Assembly: GCF_003012915.1 (NCBI RefSeq)
Contig: NZ_CP027770.1
Coordinates: 1,054,001 to 1,118,000 of the forward strand
Length of the DNA: 64,000 nucleotides
Direction of reading: 5' to 3'
Origin: Staphylococcus felis
GTDB taxonomy: Bacteria; Bacillota; Bacilli; Staphylococcales; Staphylococcaceae
Positions within the stretch are counted from its first letter, which is position 1. Every line of letters begins with the position of its first letter. The position numbers were made by a program, and so were the translations under genes. Below the pieces are notes generated by a model, which saw only the letters and a list, made by a program, of their open reading frames with translations, was not told the origin of the DNA and did no database searches. Of this stretch, positions 19,232 through 29,182 are shown in pieces.

Positions 19232-20290
19232 TTATTGATTTGCAGTGAATTTAAAAATGTCTAAGCTATATAACTTAAAAACACGTGATAAAAGGTAATT
19301 GATAATCAATCCACTAACGAGAGGTACAATGATATAGACGAATAGAACAAGTCCTATATTCACCAATCCTGATCCCATTATTTCGAAAGCTTTGATAGGG
19401 CCTACGAGACCAACTAAGCCAAATCCTGCAGTTTCTTTAGTTCCGGCTATACCTACGATAGCACCCACTGCGCCTGTGATTGCTGCAGTAAGACCGATGG
19501 GTAATAAAATAATAGGATAGCGTATAGCGTTAGGCATCATCATTTTCATTGCACCGAGTAATATGGCTATAGGCACGCCTATTTTATTCACGCGTACTGT
19601 TCCAATAAATAGGACTATCGCTGTTGTGGCAACACCAATAGCAGCAGCACCAGCAGCAAGTCCAGAGATTCCGATAGCTAAACCGACTGCGATTGTAGAT
19701 ACTGGTGAAATAATAATAAATGAAAACAATACAGCTATCAAAATACACATTAGAACCGGTTGTAAATTCGTAAAGGTGTTAACGACTTCACCGATAGCAA
19801 GTGTAATTTGACTGACGTATGGTAATGTCAGTGTACCTATAAGACCTGGAATGCCTCCTACTAATATTGGGAGTAAGATAATGTTTAAGCTGCCTAGCTT
19901 ACCATCTAGCCATAATACGAGCAAGACGGCAATAGCGGCTGTAAGCATCGTATTAATCAAGTCTCCAATACCAACAATTTGCCAACCTACATCAGTCACT
20001 TTTGCCGCACCAGATCCTACGAAAGATGCTGCACCGACAATAGCGATACTCATCGGATTCAGTTTAAATTGCAAGGCGATGAGTACGCCGACAATGACTG
20101 GAAGTGTATATTGAATGCCTAAGACAACTTGATGCAGTGTATTAAAAATAGATGCGTATTGGCTTAGATATGCGAAAAGACCTCCTAAAACAGCATTAGG
20201 AATAAGTCCTACAATAATCGCAATAGCTAACCCATTTAATACGTTAAAGATAAATGTTTTTAAAGTCATGTGTGTTTGCTCTGATGACAT
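19232..20290 (-). CDS. PfoR/PTS EIIC-like membrane permease
   Basis: A 352-residue polytopic protein (about ten helices) of the PTS_EIIC_2 family, related to PfoR. Glycine/alanine-rich helices such as GLAIGISGLAAGAAAIG and the NIGLVLFVYIIVPLVSG end are shared with two other genes in this window (37184-38224 and 41995-43002). No EIIA or EIIB domain is fused or adjacent, so PTS-driven phosphorylation is not shown; it may be a plain transporter. ATG 20290 is 8 bp after GGAGG. Substrate unknown. Confidence 0.75.
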   Translation of the reverse strand: MSSEQTHMTLKTFIFNVLNGLAIAIIVGLIPNAVLGGLFAYLSQYASIFNTLHQVVLGIQYTLPVIVGVLIALQFKLNPMSIAIVGAASFVGSGAAKVTDVGWQIVGIGDLINTMLTAAIAVLLVLWLDGKLGSLNIILLPILVGGIPGLIGTLTLPYVSQITLAIGEVVNTFTNLQPVLMCILIAVLFSFIIISPVSTIAVGLAIGISGLAAGAAAIGVATTAIVLFIGTVRVNKIGVPIAILLGAMKMMMPNAIRYPIILLPIGLTAAITGAVGAIVGIAGTKETAGFGLVGLVGPIKAFEIMGSGLVNIGLVLFVYIIVPLVSGLIINYLLSRVFKLYSLDIFKFTANQ

Positions 20291-20384
20291 ATGTATATCC
20301 TCCTATGTGATGTATATGTATTATGGCTTAGTCTGCATTGGATTGCAACGGTTAATTTTAGAATTTTCTTACTTTTTAAATAAA

Positions 20385-20683
20385 GACTCTCAGTCAAATT
20401 GGACTGGTCGCATTAAATTAAGGCGTTATGCAATAATGGATTGCTTAACGTCTTTTTCGTTGTGTGATCATAAAGTCTTGAACATTAATGCCTCTTTTAA
20501 TACGACATAAATCAGTAAAATTGAGTTGGTAAAACATATTTTATAACTTAGGGGTGTGAATAAATATAGCAAATTTGATTGTTTCCTAAGCCGAGACTTC
20601 TGAGGCGCCTAGAAAAGCGAGGCTTTATGGAACAATCAAATAAATGAAATTATTTATACACCAGTCCGATTTACTATAGAACC
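20385..20683 (+). repeat. MITE-like repeat family B, copy 1
   Basis: A 299-bp element with imperfect terminal inverted repeats: the left end GACTCTCAGTCAAATTGG matches the right end read in reverse (GGTTCTATAGTAAATCGG), both leading to ACTGGT. It is flanked by the direct repeat TAAATAAA at 20377-20384 and 20684-20691. No coding capacity. Other copies are at 35114-35472 and 46604-46902. It fills most of the gap between the EIIC-like gene and pflA. Confidence 0.9.
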
Positions 20684-20732
20684 TAAATAAATAACTACCT
20701 ATTGCACAAAGAATATGCTTTTGAATAAGAAT

Positions 20733-20764
20733 AGGATACTTGCCGGGGGTACGACAAGTATCCT
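20733..20764 (-). terminator. Terminator of pflBA
   Basis: AGGATACTTG and CAAGTATCCT form a perfect 10-bp stem around a 12-base loop, 39 bp beyond the pflA stop. Confidence 0.8.
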
Positions 20765-20802
20765 AGATTCATTTATCATTTAAAGGAGTATGAATAAGTC
20801 TA

Positions 20803-21558
20803 TCATACGGGCGTTAATGGTGTGTGGCCTTTAAAACCGACTAACGCATACGCTTTTTCTACATCTTCGTCATTAGGAGGGGTAATATTTTCGAGTTGAT
20901 AATTAATGCCAAGTGCTTCCCATTTGTGTACGCCGAGTTGATGATAGGGCAATAACTCAAATTTAACGACGTTACTGAATTGATTGATAAAGTCACCTAA
21001 TGCACGCAAGTCTTCTGGGGCGTCTGTGAGACCTGGTACAAGGACGTGACGAATCCAAATAGGTTGCTCTTTTTCTGCAAGGTATCGAATATAATTTAAA
21101 ATATGCGTATTCGGTCGGCCCGTTAATTTTTTGTGTTTTTCATTATGAATATGTTTGATATCGACCATCATTAAGTCTGTATAAGGCAATAATTCATCAA
21201 AATGGCGTCTGAATGCGTCTGTATCATTAGCACAGCCGAGTGATGTATCGATACAAGTATGAATACCATGGCTTTTTAATTTTTTAAAAAGGGCGGTAAC
21301 AAATGGCATTTGTAATAATGGCTCTCCACCACTCATTGTGACACCGCCCCCTGATGCTTCAAAATATGGGCGATAAGGGATGATTTCGGATACAAGTTCA
21401 TCCACTGTTGCTACACGTGAGGGTGCGTTTACTTTCCATGTGTCGGGGTTATGACAGTATAAGCAGCGCAATAAGCACCCTTGCGTGAAAATAATATAAC
21501 GTAGACCTGGTCCATCTACTGTACCTAAACTTTCAACAGAATGAATGTGTCCTTGCAT
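20803..21558 (-). CDS. pflA: Pyruvate formate-lyase activating enzyme
   Basis: A radical SAM enzyme of 251 residues that installs the glycyl radical on PflB. The 4Fe-4S motif CxxxCxxC is [13 protein letters not shown] near residue 30, followed by the SAM-binding [14 protein letters not shown]. The length and N terminus ([18 protein letters not shown]) are typical. It lies 34 bp downstream of pflB in the same transcript and shares its regulation. ATG 21558 has a weak SD (GATGAGGGA). Confidence 0.96.
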   Translation of the reverse strand: MQGHIHSVESLGTVDGPGLRYIIFTQGCLLRCLYCHNPDTWKVNAPSRVATVDELVSEIIPYRPYFEASGGGVTMSGGEPLLQMPFVTALFKKLKSHGIHTCIDTSLGCANDTDAFRRHFDELLPYTDLMMVDIKHIHNEKHKKLTGRPNTHILNYIRYLAEKEQPIWIRHVLVPGLTDAPEDLRALGDFINQFSNVVKFELLPYHQLGVHKWEALGINYQLENITPPNDEDVEKAYALVGFKGHTPLTPV

Positions 21559-21592
21559 TTTGAATCCCTCATCTTTCTTTCATTTGCTTGAC

Positions 21593-23842
21593 TTACATTG
21601 TTTCGTGGAACGTACGTGAAATGACATCTAGTTGTTGTTCACGTGTTAGTTTAATAAAGTTTACCGCATATCCTGATACACGAACTGTTAATTGTGGATA
21701 TTCTTCAGGGTGTTCCATAGCATCTAGTAATGTTTCGCGGTTAAATACGTTGATATTTAAGTGATGACCATGTTGCAGTGCATAACCATCTAAAATACCG
21801 ACTAAGTTTTGTTGTTGTGTATGATCTTCTTTACCTAATGATTTAGGAACGATGCTGAATGTGTTAGAGATACCATCTTTACAACAGTCATAAGGTAACT
21901 TAGCAACTGAAGATAATGACGCAAGTGCACCGTTAGCGTCTCGGCCATGCATTGGGTTTGCCCCTGGTGCAAATGGCTCACCAGCTTTACGTCCGTCTGG
22001 AGTGTTACCTGTCTTTTTACCGTATACAACGTTTGATGTGATTGTCAGTACACTCATTGTATGCTCAGAGTTGCGATAAGTTTGATGTTTACGTAATTTT
22101 TTCATAAAGCTTTCAACGAGTTTAACAGCGATGTCGTCAACACGTGGATCATTGTTACCGTATTTTGGAAATTCTCCAGAAATATCGAAATCAACTACAA
22201 GTCCATTTTCATCACGGATTGGGCGAACTTCACCGTATTTAATAGCAGATAATGAGTCGGCAGCTACTGAAAGACCAGCGATACCTGTTGCCATTGTGCG
22301 ATGAACATCAGTGTCATGTAGTGCCATTTCAATACGCTCATAGCTGTATTTGTCGTGCATGTAATGGATAACATTAAGTGAATTAATATACACACCTGCA
22401 AGCCATTCCATCATTTCATCAAATTGTTTATAAACTTCATCATAATCTAAAACATCTGATGTGATTGGGGCAAAGTTAGGCGCAACTTGCATGCCTGATT
22501 TTTCATCTTTACCACCGTTGATTGCATACAATAGCGTTTTAGCTAAGTTAGCACGCGCTCCGAAAAATTGCATTTGTTTACCAATTCGCATAGCTGATAC
22601 ACAACATGCAATACCATAATCATCGCCGTAGCTTTCACGCATTAAATCATCATTTTCATATTGGATTGAGCTCGTGTTAATACTCATTTTAGTACAATAA
22701 CGTTTAAAGTTTTCTGGTAAGCGTGTTGACCAAAGTACCGTTAAGTTTGGTTCAGGTGCAGGACCAAGGTTATCTAATGAATGTAAGAAGCGGAATGAGT
22801 TTTTCGTTACCATTGGTCGGCCATCAATACCAACACCACCGATTGATTCTGTAACCCAAGTTGGATCCCCTGAGAATAGCGCATTATATTCTGGTGTACG
22901 TGCAAATTTAACAAGACGTAATTTCATGATAAAGTGGTCAATAATTTCTTGAACTTCTGATTCTGTAATGATTCCAGCTTTTAAATCACGCTCAGCATAG
23001 ATGTCCAAGAATGTAGAAGTACGTCCTAAACTCATTGCAGCACCATTTTGTTCTTTGATTGCTGCGAGATAAGCCAAATATAACCATTGTACGGCTTCTT
23101 TAAAGTTTTCAGCAGGACGACTTAAGTCAAAACCGTAAATGTTTCCTAATTCTTTTAACTCTTTTAAAGAACGATATTGTTCTGAAACTTCTTCGCGTAA
23201 ACGAATGATATCCTCAGTCATAGTTGAAGATAAGTTGTTAAAATCGCGTTGTTTTTCTTCCATTAAGAAGTCAATACCGTATAGAGCAACACGACGATAG
23301 TCACCGATGATACGACCGCGTCCATATGCATCTGGTAAGCCTGTAATAATACCAGCTTTACGACAAGCTAACATTTCTTTTGAATATGCATCAAAAACAC
23401 CTTGGTTATGTGTTTTGCGATATTCAGTGAAGATACGTTCAGTCTCTTTATCAAGTTCATAGCCATAAGCTTCACATGATGCTTTTGCCATACGAATACC
23501 ACCGAATGGTTGCATTGAACGTTTGAATGGCTTGTCGGTTTGAACACCCACAATTTGTTCTAATGACTGATCTAAGTACCCTGCATCATGGGATAAAATT
23601 GTAGATGGAACTTTAGTATCCATGTCCCACATACCACCGCGATCGCGTTCTTCTTTTGTGAGTTTCATGACTTGATCCCATAACTTTGATGTTGCTTCAG
23701 TTGGACCTTCTAAAAAGCTGTCATCACCTTGATATCCAGTGAAGTTAAGTTGAATAAATTCTCTTACATCAACGTGACGTGTCCAACGCCCTGTCGTAAA
23801 TCCTTCCCAAGCATTATGAGTTGTCTTACTATTTTTAATCAT
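21593..23842 (-). CDS. pflB: Formate C-acetyltransferase (pyruvate formate-lyase)
   Basis: Splits pyruvate and CoA into acetyl-CoA and formate during anaerobic growth. It is a 749-residue glycyl radical enzyme: the active-site Cys pair is [12 protein letters not shown] and the glycyl radical loop is [13 protein letters not shown] near the C terminus. SD TTGGAGG before ATG 23842. The upstream region carries cre-like and Rex-like sequences, consistent with control by carbon and redox state. The formate could leave through the FNT channel at 45024-45839. Confidence 0.97.
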   Translation of the reverse strand: MIKNSKTTHNAWEGFTTGRWTRHVDVREFIQLNFTGYQGDDSFLEGPTEATSKLWDQVMKLTKEERDRGGMWDMDTKVPSTILSHDAGYLDQSLEQIVGVQTDKPFKRSMQPFGGIRMAKASCEAYGYELDKETERIFTEYRKTHNQGVFDAYSKEMLACRKAGIITGLPDAYGRGRIIGDYRRVALYGIDFLMEEKQRDFNNLSSTMTEDIIRLREEVSEQYRSLKELKELGNIYGFDLSRPAENFKEAVQWLYLAYLAAIKEQNGAAMSLGRTSTFLDIYAERDLKAGIITESEVQEIIDHFIMKLRLVKFARTPEYNALFSGDPTWVTESIGGVGIDGRPMVTKNSFRFLHSLDNLGPAPEPNLTVLWSTRLPENFKRYCTKMSINTSSIQYENDDLMRESYGDDYGIACCVSAMRIGKQMQFFGARANLAKTLLYAINGGKDEKSGMQVAPNFAPITSDVLDYDEVYKQFDEMMEWLAGVYINSLNVIHYMHDKYSYERIEMALHDTDVHRTMATGIAGLSVAADSLSAIKYGEVRPIRDENGLVVDFDISGEFPKYGNNDPRVDDIAVKLVESFMKKLRKHQTYRNSEHTMSVLTITSNVVYGKKTGNTPDGRKAGEPFAPGANPMHGRDANGALASLSSVAKLPYDCCKDGISNTFSIVPKSLGKEDHTQQQNLVGILDGYALQHGHHLNINVFNRETLLDAMEHPEEYPQLTVRVSGYAVNFIKLTREQQLDVISRTFHETM

Positions 23843-23891
23843 AATAAACCTCCAATCGATATGTTCATCATTTCACAAGTATTGTATCATT

Positions 23892-23960
23892 ATTTGTGAA
23901 AGAAATCACTTTATAATGTAAGCGTTTTATAAAGTGTCACAATTTAGCATTATTTTGATT
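23892..23960 (-). promoter_or_regulatory. pfl regulatory region: cre-like, Rex-like and repeated GTCACAATT sites
   Basis: TGTAAGCGTTTTAT at 23917-23930 matches 12 of 14 positions of the cre consensus. TTGTGAAAGAAATCACTT (from about 23893) resembles a Rex box with a good left half and weak right half. TGTCACAATT occurs twice (about 23935 and 23958), which may be a further regulator site. The remainder of the 327-bp gap to 24169 has no gene. Confidence 0.5.
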
Positions 23961-24169
23961 GAAAAGTTGTCACAATTAAATGTATAAATATATATTCTAT
24001 TAACTCATTGATGTTTTGAATAAGGCATAACGAAAATGATTTAGCACATTCAAAAACTGTTTCAATGCTTATCATGATTCTAAATGTACGATGTGAGCAA
24101 AAATATTAAAGTGTATTGGGAGGATGTATTATCATAAAAATGTAGTTGAAAATAAGGAGGTCATCATAA

Positions 24170-24832
24170 ATGGTAAAGACATTAATTTTAGGCGCAAATG
24201 GCGGAGTAGGTCAAAAGTTAGTTCAAATCATGAAAGAAAATGACCAAGACTATGTTGCAGGAGTACGAAAAGATTCACAAAAAAAGAACTTACAATCTGA
24301 AGGGATTCAAGCAGAGATAGTCGATGTTGAGAAGCAAACGATCGATGAATTGAAAGAGATATTTAAAGCGTTTGATCAAATTGTCTTTTCAGTAGGTTCT
24401 GGTGGTAGTACAGGAGATGATAAAACAATTATCGTTGACTTAGATGGTGCTGTCAAAGCTATTAAAGCAAGTGAACAAGCAGCTATTGAACACTTTATTA
24501 TGGTTTCAACGTATGATTCTAGACGTGAAGCGTTTGATGATATCCCTGAACTCAAACCATACACGATTGCTAAACATTATGCAGATGACTATTTGAAACG
24601 TAGTCAACTCACATCAACAATTGTGCATCCAGGTGCGTTAAAGGATGAACCAGGTACAGGTCAAGTGAACGTTGCGCAATTGTTTGAAAATCCTGAAAAA
24701 CGTGAAATTCCACGTGAAGATGTTGCACGTGTACTCTATGAAGTAGCTACAAATACTAATCATCGTGGTAAAGAATTCCAAGTTTTAACAGGTGAAACAG
24801 ACATCGCCGAAGCATTAAAAGCATATCGTTAA
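24170..24832 (+). CDS. NAD(P)-binding atypical SDR family protein
   Basis: A 220-residue Rossmann protein with the nucleotide-binding loop ILGANGGVGQKLVQ at the N terminus and VSTYDSRREAFDD, PYTIAKHYADDYLKRS and TIVHPGALKDEPGTG further on. This is the pattern of NmrA/HSCARG-like and YwnB-type SDR proteins that sense or use NAD(P)H. The catalytic Tyr-x3-Lys is present as YTIAK. SD AAGGAGG precedes ATG 24170. Stand-alone gene; physiological substrate unknown. An A repeat follows. Confidence 0.8.
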   Translation: MVKTLILGANGGVGQKLVQIMKENDQDYVAGVRKDSQKKNLQSEGIQAEIVDVEKQTIDELKEIFKAFDQIVFSVGSGGSTGDDKTIIVDLDGAVKAIKASEQAAIEHFIMVSTYDSRREAFDDIPELKPYTIAKHYADDYLKRSQLTSTIVHPGALKDEPGTGQVNVAQLFENPEKREIPREDVARVLYEVATNTNHRGKEFQVLTGETDIAEALKAYR

Positions 24833-24880
24833 TATAGATTGCGTCCTTTCATAAAAATATTGATTATGAAATACAAGGAA

Positions 24881-25136
24881 CAGGCTGGGACATAAATATC
24901 TCAGTAATCGAAAAGCTTCGAGGTTTTCGTATGAAATTACGAAAAATCTCGAAGTTTTTTCTATAATTAAATGCTACGAAAGAGGCTTTTTTTTAAAGCA
25001 AAATTACATGTATATCACGTCGTATTGTTGGCGAGACGCCTGAGGGAATAGGATAAGCGTCGAGACCGGGACTCGACCCATCCCCTAGGAAATACGAGCC
25101 AAACAATACGAATTATTTTAGGATTTATGTCCCGGA
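24881..25136 (+). repeat. Palindromic repeat family A, copy 2
   Basis: Starts CAGGCTGGGACATAAATATC and ends ATTTATGTCCCGG. The 5' part carries an additional hairpin (CTTCGAGGTTTTCGT, then ACGAAAAATCTCGAAG) not present in copy 1 but shared with copy 4. The core CGTATTGTTGGCGAGACG ... CGAGCCAAACAATACG is conserved. It lies after the SDR gene. Confidence 0.85.
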
Positions 25137-25327
25137 CTTTGTATTACTCAAAACGTATCGATTCATGTAATTTATACAGAAATAATTATTTTTTGGAATA
25201 CTATCTATCGTTCGTTTTGATGAACGATTAAAGAATTTTAAGTAAGTTTAATATAATTTGGTTGATATTTTATATTTAAAGGTAAACTTTAATTTATAAT
25301 AAAAAGGTTCCGTTACGCATAAAAGTA

Positions 25328-25357
25328 TTGACAAAATTATCTGAATAATAAGATAAT
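25328..25357 (+). promoter_or_regulatory. Promoter of the oligopeptide operon with inverted repeat
   Basis: TTGACA (25328-25333), 18 bp, GATAAT (25352-25357). The spacer and -10 carry the inverted repeat ATTATCT (25336-25342) / AGATAAT (25351-25357), which may be an operator. A separate stem ATCGTTC/GAACGAT lies at about 25207-25228. The rest of 25137-25327 shows nothing else. Confidence 0.6.
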
Positions 25358-25390
25358 GTAAATAATTACATTAACAAAGGGGAGATGAGG

Positions 25391-27106
25391 ATGAAACATC
25401 CATGGCGCTATTTATTATTAATAGGCTTAATTTTCGTGCTAGCTGCATGTGGTAAAGGAAGCTCAGAAGATGTGACTAATAAGAAAGGAAAGACAGAGAC
25501 GAGTGATGCGTCAGGTGGCACGCTGAATGTCGGAATAGCAGAGGCACCTGAAGGGAATTTCCAATCAATATTTGCAGGTTCAACAGGAGATTCTGACGTC
25601 ATTAAATTTTTTAATGATGATCTCGTGACTTCAGATAAAGAGTTGAAATTAAAGCCTCGTATTTTATCATGGGAAGTTCAAAAAGACGATCCTCTTACAT
25701 ATACATTCAAGATGAAAAAAGATGTGAAATGGCAAGACGGCAATCCACTAACTATTAACGACTGGATTTTTACGCTTGAAACAATTGCTGACCCTGATTA
25801 TACAGGTCCACGTTTTGGCGATGGTGTTCAAGTGGTTAAAGGGGCAGATGAAAAGCGTAAAGGCGAGACAGATAAAATTGAAGGTATTAGAAAGATCGAT
25901 GATTATACAGCTGAAATTACTTTTAAAGAGAATAAAGCTAACAACCTTCATAACTTATGGTTAAGTGCACCAATCAGCGAGAAAATCTTTAAAGATATTC
26001 CTGTTAAAGATATGGCAAAATCAGATGCTGTAAGAAAAAATCCTATCGGAATAGGGCCATTTAAAGTAAAAAGTATTGTCGATGGGGAGTCAGTAGAATT
26101 AGAAAAAAACGATGACTATTGGCAAGGCAAACCGCATTTAGACAAAGTTAATTTACGTGTGGTTGAACAAACGTCAATGACACAAGCACTTGAAAATGGT
26201 GAGGTCGATATGGCGAATATCACAGCACCAATTGCTAAGGAAATTAAAGATAATAATCCAGAGAATATACAGTTACTAGAATCACCATCAACGAGTTACT
26301 CAATCATTGGGTTTGTATTAAATGATTACGACAAAAAATCACAAACAATTGGCAAAGAACGTCCAAAATATCAAAATAAAGCATTAAGACAGGCAATGGC
26401 TTTAGCAATTAACAGAAAAGAATGGATTGATGCATTTTATTACGGTTACGGTAAACCACTCAACGGGCTCATTCCTTCTGCACATTGGAGTGGTGCAAAA
26501 GAAGGAGACGTTAAAGAGTATGAATATAATGTCAAAGAAGCTAAAAAATTATTAGATAACGCGGGCTATAAAGATAAAGATGGTGATGGTTGGCGTGAAG
26601 ATCCTAAAGGTGAAAAGTTTGAAGTAAACTTAAAACACTATGCGGGATCTAATCCAACTTTCGAACCGAGAACAGCGGCAATAAAAGGTTACTGGGAAAA
26701 AATTGGATTGAAGACCAAAACTGAAATGGTTGAGTTTGGTAAATTTGGAGCTGACCTAGAAAAAGCGTCACCAGATATGGAAGTTTATTTCCGTTCTTGG
26801 CAACAAGGTAGCGATCCTGATCCATCAGGTTTATACAAGTCAACGGCATTATGGAACGAATCACGCTACAACAATCCTGAAGCTGATAAAGTTTTAGATG
26901 AAGCACTAGATGGTGATGTTGTCGGTGATGATAATGAAAAGAGAAAAGAAAAATATCTAGAGTGGCAAAAAATAATGGCTGAAGATGTACCTGTTATACC
27001 AATCGTTGAATTAACTGACGTTTATGCAGTGAACAACAAGTTGAAGAATTTAGAAATATCATTAGGTGGTACGAACGATATTTATAAATGGACAGTGGCA
27101 GAATAA
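25391..27106 (+). CDS. Oligopeptide ABC transporter substrate-binding lipoprotein
   Basis: A 571-residue SBP_bac_5 family protein. The signal peptide ends in a lipobox, FVLAAC, so it is anchored by Cys about 19 outside the membrane. Family features include WQDGNPLTINDWIFTLE and the DGESVELEKNDDYWQGKPHLDKV region. ATG 25391 is 6 bp after GGGGAG; the frame extends two codons further to an ATG that abuts the SD and is not preferred. It is the first gene of a five-gene operon. Peptide specificity is not visible; nickel or other ligands are possible in this family. Confidence 0.9.
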   Translation: MKHPWRYLLLIGLIFVLAACGKGSSEDVTNKKGKTETSDASGGTLNVGIAEAPEGNFQSIFAGSTGDSDVIKFFNDDLVTSDKELKLKPRILSWEVQKDDPLTYTFKMKKDVKWQDGNPLTINDWIFTLETIADPDYTGPRFGDGVQVVKGADEKRKGETDKIEGIRKIDDYTAEITFKENKANNLHNLWLSAPISEKIFKDIPVKDMAKSDAVRKNPIGIGPFKVKSIVDGESVELEKNDDYWQGKPHLDKVNLRVVEQTSMTQALENGEVDMANITAPIAKEIKDNNPENIQLLESPSTSYSIIGFVLNDYDKKSQTIGKERPKYQNKALRQAMALAINRKEWIDAFYYGYGKPLNGLIPSAHWSGAKEGDVKEYEYNVKEAKKLLDNAGYKDKDGDGWREDPKGEKFEVNLKHYAGSNPTFEPRTAAIKGYWEKIGLKTKTEMVEFGKFGADLEKASPDMEVYFRSWQQGSDPDPSGLYKSTALWNESRYNNPEADKVLDEALDGDVVGDDNEKRKEKYLEWQKIMAEDVPVIPIVELTDVYAVNNKLKNLEISLGGTNDIYKWTVAE

Positions 27107-27190
27107 AGATTGGGTTAGTTATTAAGGGGATGAAGACATAAAGTCTCATCCTCTTTACTATAGAAAATCTCAATTCGAGGGGGGCATTAT

Positions 27191-28168
27191 ATGGTAGAAC
27201 AGCATTTATTAGAGATTAAAAACTTGAGTACTGGGTTTATCATTAATGATAAGAATTATAATGCGATTAGAGACATTCATTTAACAATTGATGAAAATGA
27301 AATAATGGGTATCGTTGGTGAGTCAGGATCGGGCAAATCTGTTCTAAGTATGTCTATTTTAAAACTACTTCCTGAAAAAATAGCATCAATTAATTCAGGT
27401 GAAGTTTTATATAAAGGAAATAGAATCGATCAGTTAGATACAGAAGAGTTAAATGAATATAGAGGTAAAGAGCTAGCGATGATCTTTCAAGAGCCAATGA
27501 CCTCTTTAAATCCTGTCTTCACAATTGGTAATCAGCTTATTGAAATGATGCTATTACATTTAGGTATCTCGAAGAAGGAAGCGACAGAAAGAGCAATCTC
27601 ATTGCTGAAACAAGTGGGCATTCCACGCGCCGAGAGCGTGATTCATGAATATCCTCATCAGTTATCAGGAGGTATGCGCCAAAGAGTGATGATTGCCATG
27701 GCGATTTCCTGTTCTCCTAAGTTACTGATTGCGGATGAGCCTACAACGGCATTAGACGTCACTGTTCAAGCCCAAATATTGGAATTATTAAAAGCAATTC
27801 AAAACGAAACGAATATGGGCATTATTTTTATATCCCATGATTTAGGTGTTATCGCTGAGATTTGTGATACGGTGGCGGTTATGTATGCGGGTAAAATTGT
27901 TGAACGCGCAACGGTTTCTGAAATATTTTCAGATCCTAAACATCCCTATACGCAATTATTACTTAAAGCGATTCCGCGTATGGATACAAAACAAAAGAAG
28001 TTGGAAACAATTAAAGGGACAGTACCAACTATTGATCAACTTACTGAGAACGGTTGTAGTTTTGCAAATAGATGTCCTCATGCTATGTCAATTTGTAAAA
28101 CTAAAGCGTTAGAAACAATTAATATCAATAAAAATCATAGTGTATCATGCCATTTGTTTAAATCATAA
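27191..28168 (+). CDS. Oligopeptide ABC transporter ATPase (OppD-like)
   Basis: A 325-residue ATPase: Walker [11 protein letters not shown]-loop [13 protein letters not shown], signature LSGGMRQRV, Walker [14 protein letters not shown]-loop IFISHDLGV. The C-terminal oligopeptide-transporter extension has conserved Cys residues ([15 protein letters not shown]) that in this family can bind an Fe-S cluster. SD CGAGGGGGG precedes ATG 27191. It works with the next ATPase as a heterodimer in the cytoplasm. Confidence 0.93.
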   Translation: MVEQHLLEIKNLSTGFIINDKNYNAIRDIHLTIDENEIMGIVGESGSGKSVLSMSILKLLPEKIASINSGEVLYKGNRIDQLDTEELNEYRGKELAMIFQEPMTSLNPVFTIGNQLIEMMLLHLGISKKEATERAISLLKQVGIPRAESVIHEYPHQLSGGMRQRVMIAMAISCSPKLLIADEPTTALDVTVQAQILELLKAIQNETNMGIIFISHDLGVIAEICDTVAVMYAGKIVERATVSEIFSDPKHPYTQLLLKAIPRMDTKQKKLETIKGTVPTIDQLTENGCSFANRCPHAMSICKTKALETININKNHSVSCHLFKS

Positions 28169-28192
28169 TCGGTGCATAAAGGAGGGGAAAAT

Positions 28193-29182
28193 ATGTCAAA
28201 GCAAGTCGTTTTAGATGTCAAAGATTTAAAACAGTATTATCCAATTAAAGGGGGAATCTTCCAAAGAAAAGTAGGTGAAGTTAAGGCAGTAGATAAAATA
28301 TCATTTAAAGTGCGTCAAGGTGAAACGGTAGGATTAGTTGGAGAATCAGGGTGTGGGAAGTCATCAGCAGGACGTACAATTATGAGGCTTCAACAAGCCA
28401 CTTCAGGCGAAATTAACTTTTGTGGGGAGAATATTACCAAACTTAAAGGAAAAAAATTAAGAAATGTCCGTAAAGGCATACAAATGGTGTTTCAAGATCC
28501 ATACGCTTCTTTAAATCCAATGCAAATGGTGGGGGATATCGTAGCAGAGCCTATTAGAAATTTCTATAAAAAATCGAATAAGGAAATTGAAAAAGAAGTC
28601 AAATCCCTACTGCGTCAAGTTGGGTTGGATGAATCATCGTATTATAAGTATGCTCATGAGTTTTCTGGGGGGCAACGGCAACGTGTTGGAATTGCGAGAG
28701 CACTTGCATTAAAACCGAAATTAATTATAGCTGATGAACCTGTCAGTGCGCTTGATGTATCTGTTCAATCACAAGTATTAAACATCATGGATGAACTACA
28801 AGAAAATTTTGGATTAAGTTATTTATTTATTGCGCATGATTTGAGTGTAGTTAAGCATGTGAGTGATTACATATGCGTGATGTATCTTGGACAAATTGTA
28901 GAACAAGGGCCAGCTGATGAGATATATGAAAATCCAAAACATCCCTACACACAATCGCTTATTTCAGCAATTCCTGAAATTAATCCAGAAAAGCGCAAAA
29001 AGCGGATTCTCTTAAAAGGAGATTTACCGTCACCAAGTCATCCACCAACAGGTTGTCCATTTCATACAAGGTGTCCTGTTGTTCAAGAAAGGTGTAAACA
29101 TCAAAGACCAGAATATCGTCAAGTTGGAGATGAGCATTACGCAGCTTGTATCTTAATAGATGATGGGGTGAATGTATCGTGA
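28193..29182 (+). CDS. Oligopeptide ABC transporter ATPase (OppF-like)
   Basis: A 329-residue partner ATPase: Walker A GESGCGKSS, Q-loop MVFQDPYASLNP, signature FSGGQRQRVG, Walker B LIIADEPVSALD, then the Cys-bearing tail GCPFHTRCPVVQERC. GTG 28172 opens the longest frame but lies upstream of the ribosome site; ATG 28193 is 6-7 bp after AAAGGAGGGG and is preferred. The stop overlaps the next start (GTGA), so translation is coupled. Confidence 0.93.
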   Translation: MSKQVVLDVKDLKQYYPIKGGIFQRKVGEVKAVDKISFKVRQGETVGLVGESGCGKSSAGRTIMRLQQATSGEINFCGENITKLKGKKLRNVRKGIQMVFQDPYASLNPMQMVGDIVAEPIRNFYKKSNKEIEKEVKSLLRQVGLDESSYYKYAHEFSGGQRQRVGIARALALKPKLIIADEPVSALDVSVQSQVLNIMDELQENFGLSYLFIAHDLSVVKHVSDYICVMYLGQIVEQGPADEIYENPKHPYTQSLISAIPEINPEKRKKRILLKGDLPSPSHPPTGCPFHTRCPVVQERCKHQRPEYRQVGDEHYAACILIDDGVNVS

